A stretch of DNA of 64,000 nt from Halichondria panicea (Eukaryota; Porifera; Demospongiae; Suberitida; Halichondriidae). Below the pieces are notes generated by a model. It was not told the origin of the DNA. It saw nothing but the letters and a program-made list of their open reading frames with translations, and did no database searches. Shown here piece by piece: positions 35,245 to 47,206 of the stretch. The translations under genes were made by a program, and so were the position numbers. Position 1 is the stretch's first letter. Each line of letters starts with the position of its first letter. The stretch lies in NCBI RefSeq assembly GCF_963675165.1, contig NC_087377.1, positions 10,092,632-10,156,631 on the forward strand. The letters are read 5' to 3'.

Positions 35245-36209
35245 TCAATATGGGCATTGTGGTCCACTGAAATTTTCAACAGCCAAATAGACTAGCTTTC
35301 CACCTACAATCTTGTAGAAGATGTCGGCTTGCATTATTTGGCTACCACCCTCGCCAATCGGAATAGACACTCTTTCTTGTGTAGCTCCACTGTAGTCTTG
35401 CGTCCCCTGAAAGAGTCGAGCACTTGTACCACGCCTACAAAGTCCACCTGCATGTGTGAGTAAAGATGGTGAGTACGTACATGCATGAATAAATAGGGAT
35501 TCCTAATACATAATACTTATGGATAGCTGGATGTACTATTAAGCCCATACTCCTGCACATTATAGATCTATATATGCATGATAAATTATGTATAATTGGC
35601 ACACATGCATAACAATATTTAGCTAAGAGCTTTAAGTTACCAATGTCACAGAGATCTACGAAGGTGTCGTAAGCTTTCCTCAGTGTAACTCGTGTGCATG
35701 TTGCCCAGCTACCAGGATGTTTCACACAGGACACCTCAATGTCAAATTGATTCCCATATTGCTGCAACTTGTGTAGCGAAGGGTTAATTGAGAGAAAGTC
35801 TTGATGACACCCGATTGTCCTGAACCCACTGCTTTGTAGGCTAACATCATCTTTACCCTCGACCATAGCTAGAGCTTCAAAGAATGTCATCAGCTTCGCG
35901 ACAGCTTCTTCATGTGTGCCTGAAGCATTGTATATTATCAATGCACACACTATAAGACCTATACCTTGCAGCTCAGCCTGCTTGGCCTCTTTCTCTTTCC
36001 AACCACCACAGCCGGTCATTATGAAAGGGGGTGCACACAAACCTGCGAGTATGTGTGCATGAAGCATTGTATATTATCAATGCACACACTATAAGACCTA
36101 TACCTTGCAGCTTCGCGACAGCTTCTTCATTGTATGGAGCTCCTTTTAGCTGAGCTGGCTGGGCTGCCAGAACAATGACAATCGCCACGAAAACTGCGAG
36201 TATCTTCAT
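35245..36209 (-). CDS. S1: small secreted protein, 221 aa, unknown family
   Basis: Four exons: 36104-36209, 35965-36042, 35641-35919, 35245-35447; GT-AG, all phase 1, summing to 666 bp with the stop. The product has a signal peptide (MKILAVFVAIVIVLAAQPA), then CAPPFIMTGCGGWKEKEAK, a 93-codon exon with FRTIGCHQDFLSINPSL and CVKHPGSWATC, and a C-terminal exon with DYSGATQERVSIPIGEGG and YLAVENFSGPQCPY. No TM or GPI signal is apparent; the several Cys suggest a disulphide-bonded extracellular protein. The EEAVAKL codons occur at the end of exon 1 and again at the start of exon 3 with near-identical DNA, so exon 2 arose by a local duplication. I do not recognise the family. Confidence 0.7.
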
Positions 36210-36744
36210 GTTGAATTTGAGAAGGCACTTGGCTATATAGTTGATCAATGAGAGTTGAATGAGATTTTGGTAACTCAGCAGCCAAAAACTCTCCTTATAT
36301 AAAAATAGGGGTATTAATTAAGGCAGCACCTTTAGGGATGCTCCAGACCTGCTAATGTTACCTTTCTCATTGCTGTATAGAGAAACTACTCACATTCGTT
36401 GCAGTGAATAAATTACGTCATTGGAATGTCATTAACAAAGGGTCTATTGGTTCAAAGAACTGCTGCACTTGTGGTCGATCATAGGCTTCATTGGTGGTGG
36501 TTATCAATTCATACTGATTCAGAAAAATACTACTTAAAAGCAACTCAATAAGAACTGCTGCACCTAGTCTAGGCTTAATGCACTGAGACAGACCATCACC
36601 ACTTCATGAGTAGACTCGTTGATTCTTTCACTGCCGGATGCAGTTAGCTACTGTGATTCAGAACATCCCATAATACATTGCTATAATATTATAGTTACTG
36701 ATGCACTAACTCAATATACACTGTATACGTGACACCCTGGTTGC

Positions 36745-37040
36745 CGTTGACGTCCCTCTGGTAATTCCTGGCTCTGCGTAGAGGAATGGTTCATGGGATC
36801 TGGTGATACACAATGTCACAAAATATTGTACAAGTGATTTCCAATTAACAAACTTCCTGTCCACTACATGTATTAGCATCGGCCACGAGGATAGAATGAT
36901 GATAGTCTACAATTATGCTTTAAATTATCAACATCGACTGCGTAAAAAATGCTCCACTTGTGCAAAGTAGTTGGCCGGGTTCCTGTTGAGAACCATGCAG
37001 TCGTTCTGTTCCAGAGCAAAATCATCAAAGGATTACATCA
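36745..37040 (-). pseudogene. Catalase remnant
   Basis: Two blocks resemble haem catalase in the right order: MVLNRNPANYFAQVEHF (about 36950-37030), matching the VLNRNPxNYFAEVEQ strand, and about 150 bp downstream IPLRRARNYQRDVNGNQG, matching the region around the ARVxNYQRDG...DNQGG motif. A TGA lies in frame just before the second block, and the intervening family-conserved segment is missing. No other catalase exon is nearby. It is a short pseudogene fragment. Confidence 0.5.
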
Positions 37041-37156
37041 ATCATTATGTGGTTAGTCTGGCAAATTACACAGAGCAGTCTAAGTGATTGTTAAGTGGTC
37101 TGTGGTTTGAGGGAGAACTTGTGAAACCACATAATTAGATTTGGTGCTCCACATGT

Positions 37157-39888
37157 AGGAGTTGGTAGATTATGCCAGCATAATCTTGAGCATAATAGAC
37201 CCATGGTGAGAATTATGCTGGCATAATGAGCAGCTTTTAAAGTTTTATGAGAATAATAGGCAGGTTTTGGAAAAACAGGTCAATTATACCGAATCACAAG
37301 TTGCCAGCTAGGCCTTATACTGGGTAATTTCCCATACATGAATAAATTATTGGTGGTTAAATATCCCTTGATTTCTGGCTGTAATGTTAAACAGAGTCAT
37401 GTGTCCGTAATGGCATTGTTGTATTATAGTTTGATGTTACTTGCGCGACATAAATGGATGTGTTGTGCTTGTGGTTTAAATTGAGGAATAATGTGGGTTA
37501 ATAGGTATTTTGAAAAGAAAAATATGCTGTTATTTTGAGAATAAAAGAATAGCATTGGGCAGTGGCCTGAGCATAATCTACTTCCCGTCTAGAGCATGAG
37601 AAGTCGGGAATTTTCTAGAACTAACTTGGAGAGTAGCATTACTTGAGTTTTGAATCCCAATTAATACATGACAATCTTCGTCTCTTAACAAGTGGGAAGT
37701 AACTACGCAGAATTGCATGTACTAAAACGATAATGTTTCCTAATGTAACAGCTGCATGTGCAGGTCTAATATAGCTTCCAGGACAAGTGGACAGCATAGC
37801 TACCTGCACTCCGTTACCAAAACAATGTGAAATGTTCCATGGAGCTTTTAACATTCCACTTTTGAAATGTTCCATGGAGCTTTTAACATTCCACTTTTGA
37901 AATGTTCCATGGAGCTTTTAACATTCCACATTTGATCCTGTGTGGTAGCTATACTGCCCACTCTGTTACCATGACAATGTGAAATGTTCCATGTAGCTTT
38001 TAACATTCCACTTTAATTTGATCCTAGCTGTGTGTGTGGTAGCTATACTGCCCACTTGCTCAGGATTCCTACAACTGTTATTGAATTTGACCTCGCATTA
38101 TTTCAGACGAAGACTCTGACACAAGTTGTCCAGACAAGGTTTAATTAAGGTATAGTAAGTAACAGTGCGTAGCTATTTACTCTGATGAGCCGATGCAAGT
38201 GAGCATACAGCTTGGAGACATTTTGTATCTGCACAATTGCCTTGACTGTTAGGAAAATAACAGACACATTAGATCTAATTGTTGTCAATGTACACTATTG
38301 AGTTGCAGTGCACTAATACAATCCAGTAAAAAGTTAAACAGCTAGAAATCTAATTATCAGTCTCCACTGGGTGCCAGAATACCATATTATTGTAGTACAT
38401 GTTTGTTTTAGTTTTGAAATCGGACAATCCTATAGGTAGCCAACGTTCAACAGCAACCACTGCCCCTCCGTGTAATTACATACTCTTTCCATTGCCGTAA
38501 CTTTAGTTCCACGGATCCAATTTCAATAATTTTCTGATTTTCTGAAAGCTTACAAGGAGATCTTTCAAATGGTACCATCAAAGTTCATATTTGGAATTTG
38601 CCAATTCTGGCCTCTGACCATGGATTATAGCCCATGCTCCAAGGGCCGAAAGTGACAAATTATGGTCCCAACCAAAATAGGGATTTAAACACATCATTTG
38701 AAAGGTATCTTTCTAAGCTTTCAGAAAATCAGAAAATCAATGAAATTGGATAATCGGAAATAGAGTTATGGTCGTTTGAAATTGGTACCGAAGACGCAAG
38801 AAGTGATCTCTGGGCACTTAAAAAATAGCAGACCCATGTAACTCTGGCACCATCTGCCCTCCAACGAAAGGGTTGAACAATTGTCACAATTTGCAAATTA
38901 TTTGTGTACCACCTTAAAGTGGAATGTTAAAAGCTACATGGAACATTTCACATTGTCATGGTAACAGAGTGGGCAGTATAGCTACCGGCCACACAGGATC
39001 AAAAGTGGAATGTTAAAAGCTCCATGGAACATTTCAAAAGTGGAATGTTAAAAGCTCCATGGAACATTTCAAAAGTGGAATGTTAAAAGCTCCATGGAAC
39101 ATTTCACATTGTTTTGGTAACGGAGTGCAGGTAGCTATACTGTCCACTTGTACTGGAAGCTATATTAGACCTGCACATGCAGCTGTTACATTAGGAAACA
39201 TTATCGTTTTAGTACATGCAGTTCTGTGTAGTTACTTCCCACTTGTTAAGAGACGAAGATTGTCATGTATTAATTGGGATTCAAAACTCAAGTAATGCTA
39301 CTCTCCAAGTTAGTTCTAGAAAATTCCCGACTTCTCATGCTCTAGACGGGAAGTAGATTATGCTCAGGCCACTGCCCAATGCTATTCAAAATAACAGCAT
39401 ATTTTTCTTTTCAAAATACCTTAATTTGATCCTAGCTGTGTGTGTGGTAGCTATACTGCCCACTTGCTCAGGATTCCTACAACTGTTATTGAATTTGACC
39501 TCGCATTATTTCAGACAGCGAAGACTCTGACACAGAATTGGAATTGTCCAGACAAGGTTTAAATAACACATCGAATTTGAATTTTTATATCAAACCCTGT
39601 CTGTGGTGTACTTTGCATGTTTCCTAGACATGCTGTGTGAAATAACACTACATGTAACTATACACTAAGCTTTGTGGTGTAATGAATAATTGATGTATAA
39701 TGGGCAGCTTTTAAACTTATTATAGTTTGATGTTACTTGCGTGACATAAATGGATGTGTTGTGCTTGTGGTTTAAATTGAGGAATCATGTGAGAATAATA
39801 GGCATCTTGAAAAGAATAATAGCCTATTATTTTGAGAATAAAAGAATAGCATAATAGGCAGTGGCCTGAGCATAATTTACCAACCCCT
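37157..39888. mobile_element. Composite foldback element with nested palindromes
   Basis: Outer ends are inverted (GTTGGTAGATTATGCCAGCA at left, TAATTTACCAACCCC at right). Inside, roughly 37500-38010 and 38925-39430 form long inverted arms. Each arm has two to three direct copies of a 34-bp unit containing TGTTCCATGGAGCTTTTAAC. 38015-38140 recurs directly at 39420-39560, and 37425-37580 at 39718-39875. No transposase frame is seen. The same outer ends bound 57726-59570. Confidence 0.65.
38490..38790. repeat. Hairpin unit related to satellites A and B
   Basis: Two inverted halves, TTTCTGATTTTCTGAAAGCTT and AAGCTTTCAGAAAATCAGAA, each carry the CAATTTCAAT...CTTTCAAATG block. The left half resembles satellite B and the right half satellite A, which suggests both arrays derive from arms of such an element. 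Confidence 0.55.
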
Positions 39889-39939
39889 ATCCACATGTAT
39901 CTCAGAAGCACTATACTGCATTTCTTGAAACTAGAGATA

Positions 39940-40218
39940 GGTTATTGTTAAAGCCGGTAGGCTTTAACTAGGATTGGCACCACTTTTGTAGCAATTTTAA
40001 CAATTTGACATATTTTCACCTATGTTTAAACTATTCTATCTCTGCAGGGGAGCATCAGATCTGGAAACTAACTACCCTGATAGATGCAGCAGCTCTTCTT
40101 GTGCATGTATATATGTTATGACATTATAAAAATGTTCACATGCATAGATATTGACATTTGAAAAAGTTCACTATTACCGCATTTCACCGCAAACGGTGAC
40201 TGACTAAGTAAGTAAGTG

Positions 40219-40249
<31 letters not shown>

Positions 40250-40424
40250 TTCTTGAGAAGCTTTTCCTCTGTGTACAAGGATCATCATGACATTCTGCAA
40301 CCAGTTTCCAGACAACTACAATCCTGACCATGGGCATTTTCCTCAGATTTACGATCGCTTTCACGAGGCACATGACCTCTCAGGCTCAATTTCTCTTACC
40401 TACAAAATGTCGCCATCTTTATGT
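39940..40424. repeat. Inverted repeat arm R (partner 29694-30147)
   Basis: Reverse-complement copy of 29694-30147, with a longer GTAA microsatellite at 40206-40250. It starts with GTTAAAGCCGGTAGGCTTTAAC. Confidence 0.85.
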
Positions 40425-40940
40425 GATTGTTCGCGCATGTGCAGTAGTATGAAGACCTCATGGCCACTTATTAAATGGGCGTGGCCGTGACAGGACTAGC
40501 TTCTAGCTTCTCTAACTAGCTGTACTGTTCTACAGTACAGTCTAGCAGTACATGCAGTAGCTCCTTGCATACAGGTATGTGTACATTCTCAGTACTGGCC
40601 AGTGCTTACCATACCTCTCTTGGCTGTTGAACTCTACAGGCAGACATAAAACTTGCTAGTCTAGTATCTATAGACTAGCTACCTCTCTTGTATATTCTGT
40701 GATACATAAATGTCATAATCATGAAAAGGACACAGTGTATAGATCTAGTCTACATCAATAACATTTCATTATGCTCATTCCTGTGTAGAGAACTTCCTCC
40801 AATTGCTATCTCCTCTTCTTGTACTTCTACTCCTGTACAATAAAAAAAGCATGGGAACAAGCTCCCAAAAACATCTGCAATGTAAAAATTTCTAGGATTG
40901 GCCAGGGAAAGCACCAAAAAGTATAGAAACAAGCAAGCAG
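40425..40940. other. Intergenic, nothing recognised
   Basis: AT-rich sequence with short palindromic words (CTAGTCTAGTATCTATAGACTAG). No supported gene on either strand. Confidence 0.4.
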
Positions 40941-41219
40941 GAGAAAGCCCTAGTACGTCAATCCGTTAAACAAGCAACAATCCCTTACAATGTCACATGA
41001 TACAGCTAGTGTTTATACATAGCATGAATTCGCATTGCTACATGCAGTTCCTGAAATCCATCACAATTGAGCATTCAACATACTGAACAATTTGCATCCA
41101 TTGTTACACTTCTCTTATTTATAATTAGCTAATAATATGTCCCCAAATGATGCATGTGCATGAATGATGTTGCAACGGATTGTTGCTTGTTTAACGGATT
41201 GACGTACTAGGGCTTTCTC
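40941..41219. mobile_element. MITE with 45-bp perfect inverted repeats
   Basis: Ends read GAGAAAGCCCTAGTACGTCA and its exact reverse complement, and the identity continues through CCGTTAAACAAGCAACAATCC. It is 279 bp long and noncoding. Confidence 0.8.
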
Positions 41220-41220
41220 T

Positions 41221-42696
41221 AGCCTCGATCCCAGGCCGAGTTTTCGCTTTTATAACGGTTAGGCAAACAACTGGGCCTGGTACTAGTTGTCTGCGCATGC
41301 GTCAGTCGTTCGTCAGATTCTGACGAATGGATATTCTCGTTCACTTTCGTGACATTTATATTCGTGTACTATCGTGTACTAGAAGTCAGTTCCCGTTTTA
41401 TCATTATTGGAATAGATTGGAATGGCTCTTAGCTGAAGCTTCTCTCTTCTCTGAAGCTTATTCTGAAGACTGAACAACAAGGGAAGAGGTATAAAGCTTT
41501 GTCAAGCTTGTTAAGGTCAGATATTTTTGTGTGGGCCCTATGGCCGGCTATGCTATCAAGTCTTGTTTATGTTTGGCAAGAATGTAGGTAGACTATAGTT
41601 TCATCATTAATATCAGGGGCGTAGGGAGGGGGAGGGCTTTGGGGGCTGGAGCCCCCCCTTTCTCTGCAAAAACTACACTAAGAGCCCCACCTTCTCTGAT
41701 GAGTCTTCAGCCTGGGAATTACTGGTATAGATTAGTGGCAGACAAACAGCATGTCCAAGAGCTAGCTATACTATACTAGTAACTTTGATTCTTTAGTGCA
41801 ACTAGCTACGGCTAGCTAGCTAGCTAGCTTTAGCAGTATTATTAATTGAAGCAAGGTGTGGCTATTTTCTTGCACATGCGCAATGAGCCATTAATTAGGG
41901 GGTGTGGCTTCCGGTCACCGGAAAATTTCGGCGCTCAGCCCCCCTTTCCTCAAATTCCTGCCTACGCCCCTGAATATGGTGGATCAAGTGAAGAGTGTGA
42001 GCTAGAGAACTTGGTGCTGCCATCATCAGCTCGTCGACAATGACACTATAACCGAGAAATTTAATATGTATAGATCTACACGTATTTAAAATGTCTACTT
42101 CTCTGTACAGGAGCAATGGCTAATATCCAGCTATCCCAACAGTGCTCCTCTTGGCTATACTAACGGACGAGACTGGACAGTTTGAGGTAAGGGTTTAACC
42201 GTCTTTGGTTTCTTTTAATATTGTCCTATACTCACAGACACAGGACTGGAGTATGACCTGCTCATTCGAGCGTTGCTGGGTAGCTCAGAGACATCAAGAG
42301 AATCTACGTTTTCTCAAGCAATGAGTTACGAGTTGGGGCCTAGAATCAGAGAAGTCCAGCAGCCTGCTAAATCTTTTTGAAACGTAATTTGAATGAAGTT
42401 GCCCTGGGTCACTGTAATTGTGCTGCAGCACAACTGGCAACTCCCCAGGCCTTTGTGAAGCAGCTCCCTATGTGCATCTTTTGTGTACTCACTCTGTGCA
42501 TTTTCTGTGTACAAATTTCTATTATTGATTTATTAAATATTTTTGCCGACCACAAATATACAATGAAAATTTGACGCATGCGCAGACAACTAGTACCAGG
42601 CCCAGTTGTTCGCCTAACCGTTATAAAAGCGAAAACTCGGCCTGGGTTGTTCGCCTAACCGTTATAAAAGCGAAAACTCGGCCTGGGATCGAGGCT
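41221..42696. mobile_element. DNA transposon relic with AGCCTCGATCCCAGGCCGAG ends
   Basis: Inverted ends of about 85 bp run from AGCCTCGATCCCAGGCCGAG through TTATAACGGTTAGGC to GTCTGCGCATGCGTCA. At the right end a block of about 50 bp is duplicated in tandem. The interior (1.3 kb) has no intact transposase and hosts a second MITE (41614-41972). Fragments of its right end sit in both sushi pseudogenes. Confidence 0.75.
41614..41972. mobile_element. CAGGGGCGTAGG-type MITE, 5-bp target duplication
   Basis: Inverted ends CAGGGGCGTAGG, flanked on both sides by AATAT. It is nested in the 41221-42696 element. The relative at 58244-58858 has the same end and also a 5-bp duplication. Confidence 0.7.
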
Positions 42697-42839
42697 AAGT
42701 CTGGGTAGGCATTGTGATTCTTTTATGTCTACCAAGAGTGCATGAATGTAGATGTAACATCTACAGTATACATCCTTTTGTTGATTAGAACGAGTTTTTT
42801 ATATTAACTTTTTCATATTCAGTTCACTTATTAATATGA

Positions 42840-43048
42840 CAGTCAAAAGTAAAAGTGTGAGCAAATTGTAAAAAGCAAAAAATTTCGCCTCGCCGCAAAA
42901 GTAAAAGTGTGAGCAAATTTTAAAAGCAAAAAATTTCGCCTCCGGCGAGGCGGGAGGGGGATGCTCCCCCTCCCATACCCACCCTCGTACGGGGCTTTGC
43001 CCCTTTCTACTAGCCCCCCCCTTTCATTTTTCCTGGATCCGCCCCTGT
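42840..43048. mobile_element. Right end of a CAGGGGCGGATCC-type element
   Basis: It ends CTGGATCCGCCCCTG. It contains a tandem duplication of about 50 bp (AAAAGTAAAAGTGTGAGCAA) and a GC-rich foldback. The left end was not found. Confidence 0.45.
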
Positions 43049-43073
43049 TATGAGGAGATACACGGATGGTCCT

Positions 43074-43866
43074 AGCCTCGACCCCAGGCCGATCCGTCTC
43101 CAATTGAACGCTAGGTCGCCTACCTAGGCCTGGTATTGATTGTATTTGGGCGTGATCTGGGCGTGGTTTTTTAATAAATTGACTCTGTGGTATAACAAAA
43201 AATGAATCCTCCAACAGTGGTCTTCAACAACAGCCTCTGGGGCAGTATACAGCAGGAAATACTTCCCAGAAGACACTTCTTTGGCAGTGGCAACCAAATC
43301 TTTGTCGATTCCTTTATTGCTACTGAGGATGGCAGCAGAAACACCGCTATTGTTTAGACTCCTGACCTGGTCAATCATGAGTCTCATGATGAGAGATACA
43401 AGGGGAGAGACAATTAACAAGAACAACACTTTTGTCAACAGGAGGAGCCTTGGTCCTACCTAGCTTGTAGTCCATTAAAAGGGTAGCAACTGATATAGCA
43501 GAGAGACTTGCCATACCCCGTTGGGAACCAGATAAACACATCCCTTCCCTCAAACAGGAGCTTGAGAGCCTGGGCCTGTTCTGCCATGAGAGTGAGGCCA
43601 TCTTGCTTCAAACAAGACAACGCGTTGCATGCCATAGCTAGCTAGCTATAAATTGAGAACATAACACGGAGCTACATTACTGTAACTTTTACGGGAGTAA
43701 AATGCCTCTACGTACACCTTTAGTATTACAGAAAAAAAGCAGGAAACAAAATGTGAAGAATCTCTGCTTTTGTTTCCTGTTCCTGCCACGCCCAGATACA
43801 ATCAATACCAGGCCGTATTTTTTAACTTCATTCTATTAAAGAAAAATCGGCCTGGGACCGAGGCTA
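43074..43866. mobile_element. Transposon carrying a RecQ-type helicase fragment
   Basis: Ends CTAGCCTCGACCCCAGGCCGA and the inverted CGGCCTGGGACCGAGGCTAG, flanked by GATGGTC repeats. It is absent from the other copy of the duplication. On the minus strand, broken frames code a superfamily 2 helicase segment: MDYKLGRTKAPPVDKS, VSPLVSL-like, QVRSLNNSGVSAAILSSN and KYFLLYTAPEAVVED. This is the motif Ia to II approach of RecQ-like proteins. Frameshifts and truncation make it nonfunctional. It is a captured or degenerate helicase gene. Confidence 0.7.
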
Positions 43867-44385
43867 GGATGGTCCCAGAGCCACTACTGTACGTAGACTA
43901 AACATCACATGAATCACTTCCGTTTCCAATCCCTCCTTTACTCTATCTATGGTCGCATCTAATTGTTCAGAACGGAAGTTATTTAACCACAACCACACCC
44001 CTAGAATTCTTCACATAATAATTATAAGCCTCAGGGCACAACATTCATGAAGGAGTAGTGGATGATGCTGAAAGCCTCCTAGAGCTGTACTTAGGAGGCT
44101 TTCAGCTCTACTTTACTAAGTAGACTACTATGAGTACATTGGTACCAGGACTCCAGTGAGCAAGCTATAGAAACAGGTGCAGGTGGACGACGAAAACAGA
44201 TCACCCATTGTTACCAAAATAACATTAAAATTGTTATTACAAATATTGAACATGATTAATTTGTAGGTAACCATTCAAGGCAATTAAATAATGTTCGATA
44301 GTATCCCATTATTGTTTCGAGCATTCGAAAGCAGCATTGCAGTGCCATGTCAACTTTTGGTCAGCACGGTACTTTACTTCAACAT

Positions 44386-44520
44386 CTAGTTGAACACGTC
44401 TCCAAGATACACGCGTACACACAAAGTGGGCTGTCCACTCTTCATGTATAGGAGTTGATACTTCCCATCATTTGCTGTTTCCATTGAACCCAGCAACCAT
44501 TCACTCGGATCTAGAAAACA
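44386..44520 (-). CDS. Possible terminal exon, unrecognised (copy 2)
   Basis: Duplicate of 20446-20580: same acceptor, same 44 codons, one visible amino acid change (LLYMKSG for LIYMKSG). Retention of the open frame in both copies is the main argument that it codes. Confidence 0.3.
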   Translation of the reverse strand, partial: CFLDPSEWLLGSMETANDGKYQLLYMKSGQPTLCVRVYLGDVFN

Positions 44521-44553
44521 CTGAAAGGCAACAAAAATTGCAGCTCTAACGTA

Positions 44554-45222
44554 CAGTACACTCTCGCTATTCCGGCTCCCTGAAGTACGGCCACCCGATA
44601 TACCCACCATTTGGCTTGGCACAGAATGCTAGCTATATGTTTACTGCACAAAACTCACCCTAAAGTACGGCCACTCGCTATTCTGGTTACCTGCCGTGCT
44701 GGCTGTTCCAAACTAGTTGGGCGGAGCCCGACCGTCCCTGACGGGAGGTCGGGTTTCAGGCCTATGTCAGGATTTGTCTTGCTGAACTATGTAACACGTT
44801 GATAAGCAGCTATGAATAATCATTTATTCTGAAGTGGGTGTTAACCAATTTTACCTTGCTTGAGGTTGCGCAACCGGACGTGACACAGACCACAGTAGAA
44901 ATGCTGCAATCTGATTGGGCTGCAACTATAGTTGCAGCAAAAGACAAATCCTGGCTTGAAACCCTACCTCCTGGTCAGGGACGGTCGGGCTCCGCCCAAC
45001 TAGTCCCAAACAAGGTAATTTTATACGACTTTAGCAAATAAAATTTAACAAAATGATTCATTATCCTACATTATCCTCGAGACAAGAACCGCAAAGCAGT
45101 AATTAGATTCGAGGTAAGGTCGTTTTTAAGCCGCGGCTATTTCCTGAGCTATAGCCACCTCGCTATTCCGGCGCCAAGCTGCATGGTCCCAAGGGTGACC
45201 GGATTAACGAGAGTTTTAACAG
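44554..45222. mobile_element. Pogo-like MITE with nested TIR element (copy 2)
   Basis: Counterpart of 20614-21283; the nested element is at 44712-45004. Both insertions therefore predate the segmental duplication. Confidence 0.7.
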
Positions 45223-45441
45223 AGAAGTGGAGACAACAAAACGTAGTAACATACGATACTCTCGGAGACAAGATAAGGCACTAAGACAATCATTTGCATG
45301 GTGAAGTTCTACATTCAAATGACACGCTCTCTCTTGGTACCAGGAGTGTATGAAGAGGAGTATGCAACTGTAGCTTTCAGTTGTAGTGTAAACCAGGTTC
45401 CGGTATGTTTTGGTGCAATATTTTGCGTGTTATTTACTCAC

Positions 45442-46591
45442 GTCTGCACTCGGGCTCCATTTCGTCCCATTGTGCAACGACGTCGTCTAGATCCGGACGG
45501 CATGTCCTCATTTCATTCCCTCCATGCAGCTCAAATCCCTCAACACAGGTATATACATAGCCTCAATCCCAGGCTGAGTTTTCACTTTTATAACGGTTAG
45601 GCGAACAACTAGGCCTGGTACTAGTTGTCTGTGCATGCGTCAAATTTTCATTGTATTTTGTAGTCGGCAAAAATATAGGTAATTTGAAAATTCACACACA
45701 CAGAGTGTATACAAAACATGCACATAGGAAGCTGCTTCACAAGGGGAGTTGTCGGTTGTGCTGCAGCATGATTATAGTGACCCGGACCCAGGGCAACTTC
45801 AAAATGCCTTAAATAACGTTTCAAGAAGGTTTAGCAGGCTGCTGGACCTCTCTGATTCTAGGCCCCTACTCAGGTAAACCTTGTTTGAGAAACGTAGATT
45901 CTTGAAAATCCGTAAGCGCCAATAAAGTACCACCCACGGCCGTTCATTGCCTTTATATAGGGAACCTAGTTTTCAACCATTAAAATAATGTTGTGCATAT
46001 AATATAGGCGATGCATGGTATAATAATTATATTATATATAGCTATAATTATGGCAGTGGTCTTCATTTTCCATAAAGTGTCTGTCCATGAATATAGCATT
46101 ACTGTGACAGCCATGGTAATAATTATAACGGGTATACTGCCAATATACGGCTGTGGTCAGACAGCTAGTTTTATGTATAAGAAGTCTTTGTGGCGCAACC
46201 ATGGTACATGCAATAACCTATTGTTGCCAGGTTCCAGAACAGCAATAAAATTATATTTTATACTGCAGCAAATAAAGTCGACTTACGCACCTGCACAAAA
46301 GGTTCGACACCACTCCACACTCCATTGCGACTAGCAAGTCCTCATGTCAAACGGGGCCTGAGTGTCACCTGCGTAGACAATTTCACCATTGGCAGGGTCG
46401 GAAAGGTCAGGACACACGTTATAGAACCCATTTTCACTGTTCTCAGTGGCCTGATTCTTATCTTTACTCGGTAGCGACATTATTACATACTTCTGTGAGC
46501 AGTGAGGCTGTGTGATGTTATGAATTTCGTCATGACGAATAGTTAGGAAGCCCCCCATACATGTGTTGCAGTTGCATGTCTTAGGGATGTT
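45442..46591 (-). pseudogene. Sushi (CCP) exon split by a transposon (copy 2)
   Basis: Counterpart of 21501-22655: the first half is at about 46335-46591 (CPDLSDPANGEIVYAGDTQ), the second at 45442-45558 (YVYTCVEGFELHGG and TEPEC), with the transposon fragment beginning at 45559 between them. The shared break shows the insertion happened before the duplication. Confidence 0.6.
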
Positions 46592-46604
46592 GCTGAGCTG
46601 TCAG

Positions 46605-47206
46605 TTATATCTTATACATAATTATAGGGCGTCTCTGAAATCTCCTTTGTGTAACAGGAAGCTGTGTGTGCATGCCTATGGGTAGAACTGATAGCCATGA
46701 TGAGGCTCCTTTTTCGCTTGCCAAATCTGTGTGATGTTTCAGATCACTGGGTATAACATCATTAGCTTGTTGAGCATGTTCCACACGGTTCAGGGCTCTC
46801 ACATCTCTTTTAGCGGCTGCTGTTTTCTCCAGGTCCTGCATTCTGATCCATGTCTTGACGACAGACTATAGGGGATTACTCAGGTGCCTTGTAGAATTGT
46901 GAGGACAGGGTTGCATGCAGGGTTAACAATGCCCAATCTTCCATGTCTCACAGGGAGAGCAAGTAGATCTCTTTCTAACGTTGAACAAGGTGGGAGACCT
47001 GATAGAGCGGGGATGAGAAGATGTGTTATTCCTGTCTCCAGAGGAAGGAGGAGATTTGGGATTGTTTGAAGTAGGAAAGTCCATCTACCTGTGAGACCAT
47101 TATTATGTGAAAGCTGCATATGCAGCGTAGGGTTGATACTGCAACACAGACGAGGCGTTAATTCGACTTTCTGTGTACATTCCTTAACTTTTCCAGTAAC
47201 ATAAAA
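46605..47206 (-). mobile_element. Retroelement remnant, post-RT region (copy 2)
   Basis: Counterpart of 22669-23270, nearly identical, with the same broken frames (LALPVRHGRLGIVNPA; KRDVRALNRVEHAQQ). Confidence 0.45.

Noticed and set aside
35435-36067. Single 210-codon frame through the S1 locus
   Set aside because: It reads through introns; the four-exon model with consistent phases and signal peptide explains the sequence better.
37639-37875. ORF MEHFKSGMLKAPWNISH, also at 39059-39295
   Set aside because: It falls in the inverted arms of the foldback element and encodes its repeat unit.
40287-40490. Plus-strand ORF MTFCNQFPDNYNPDHG
   Set aside because: Opposite strand of the inverted repeat arm; no recognised domain.
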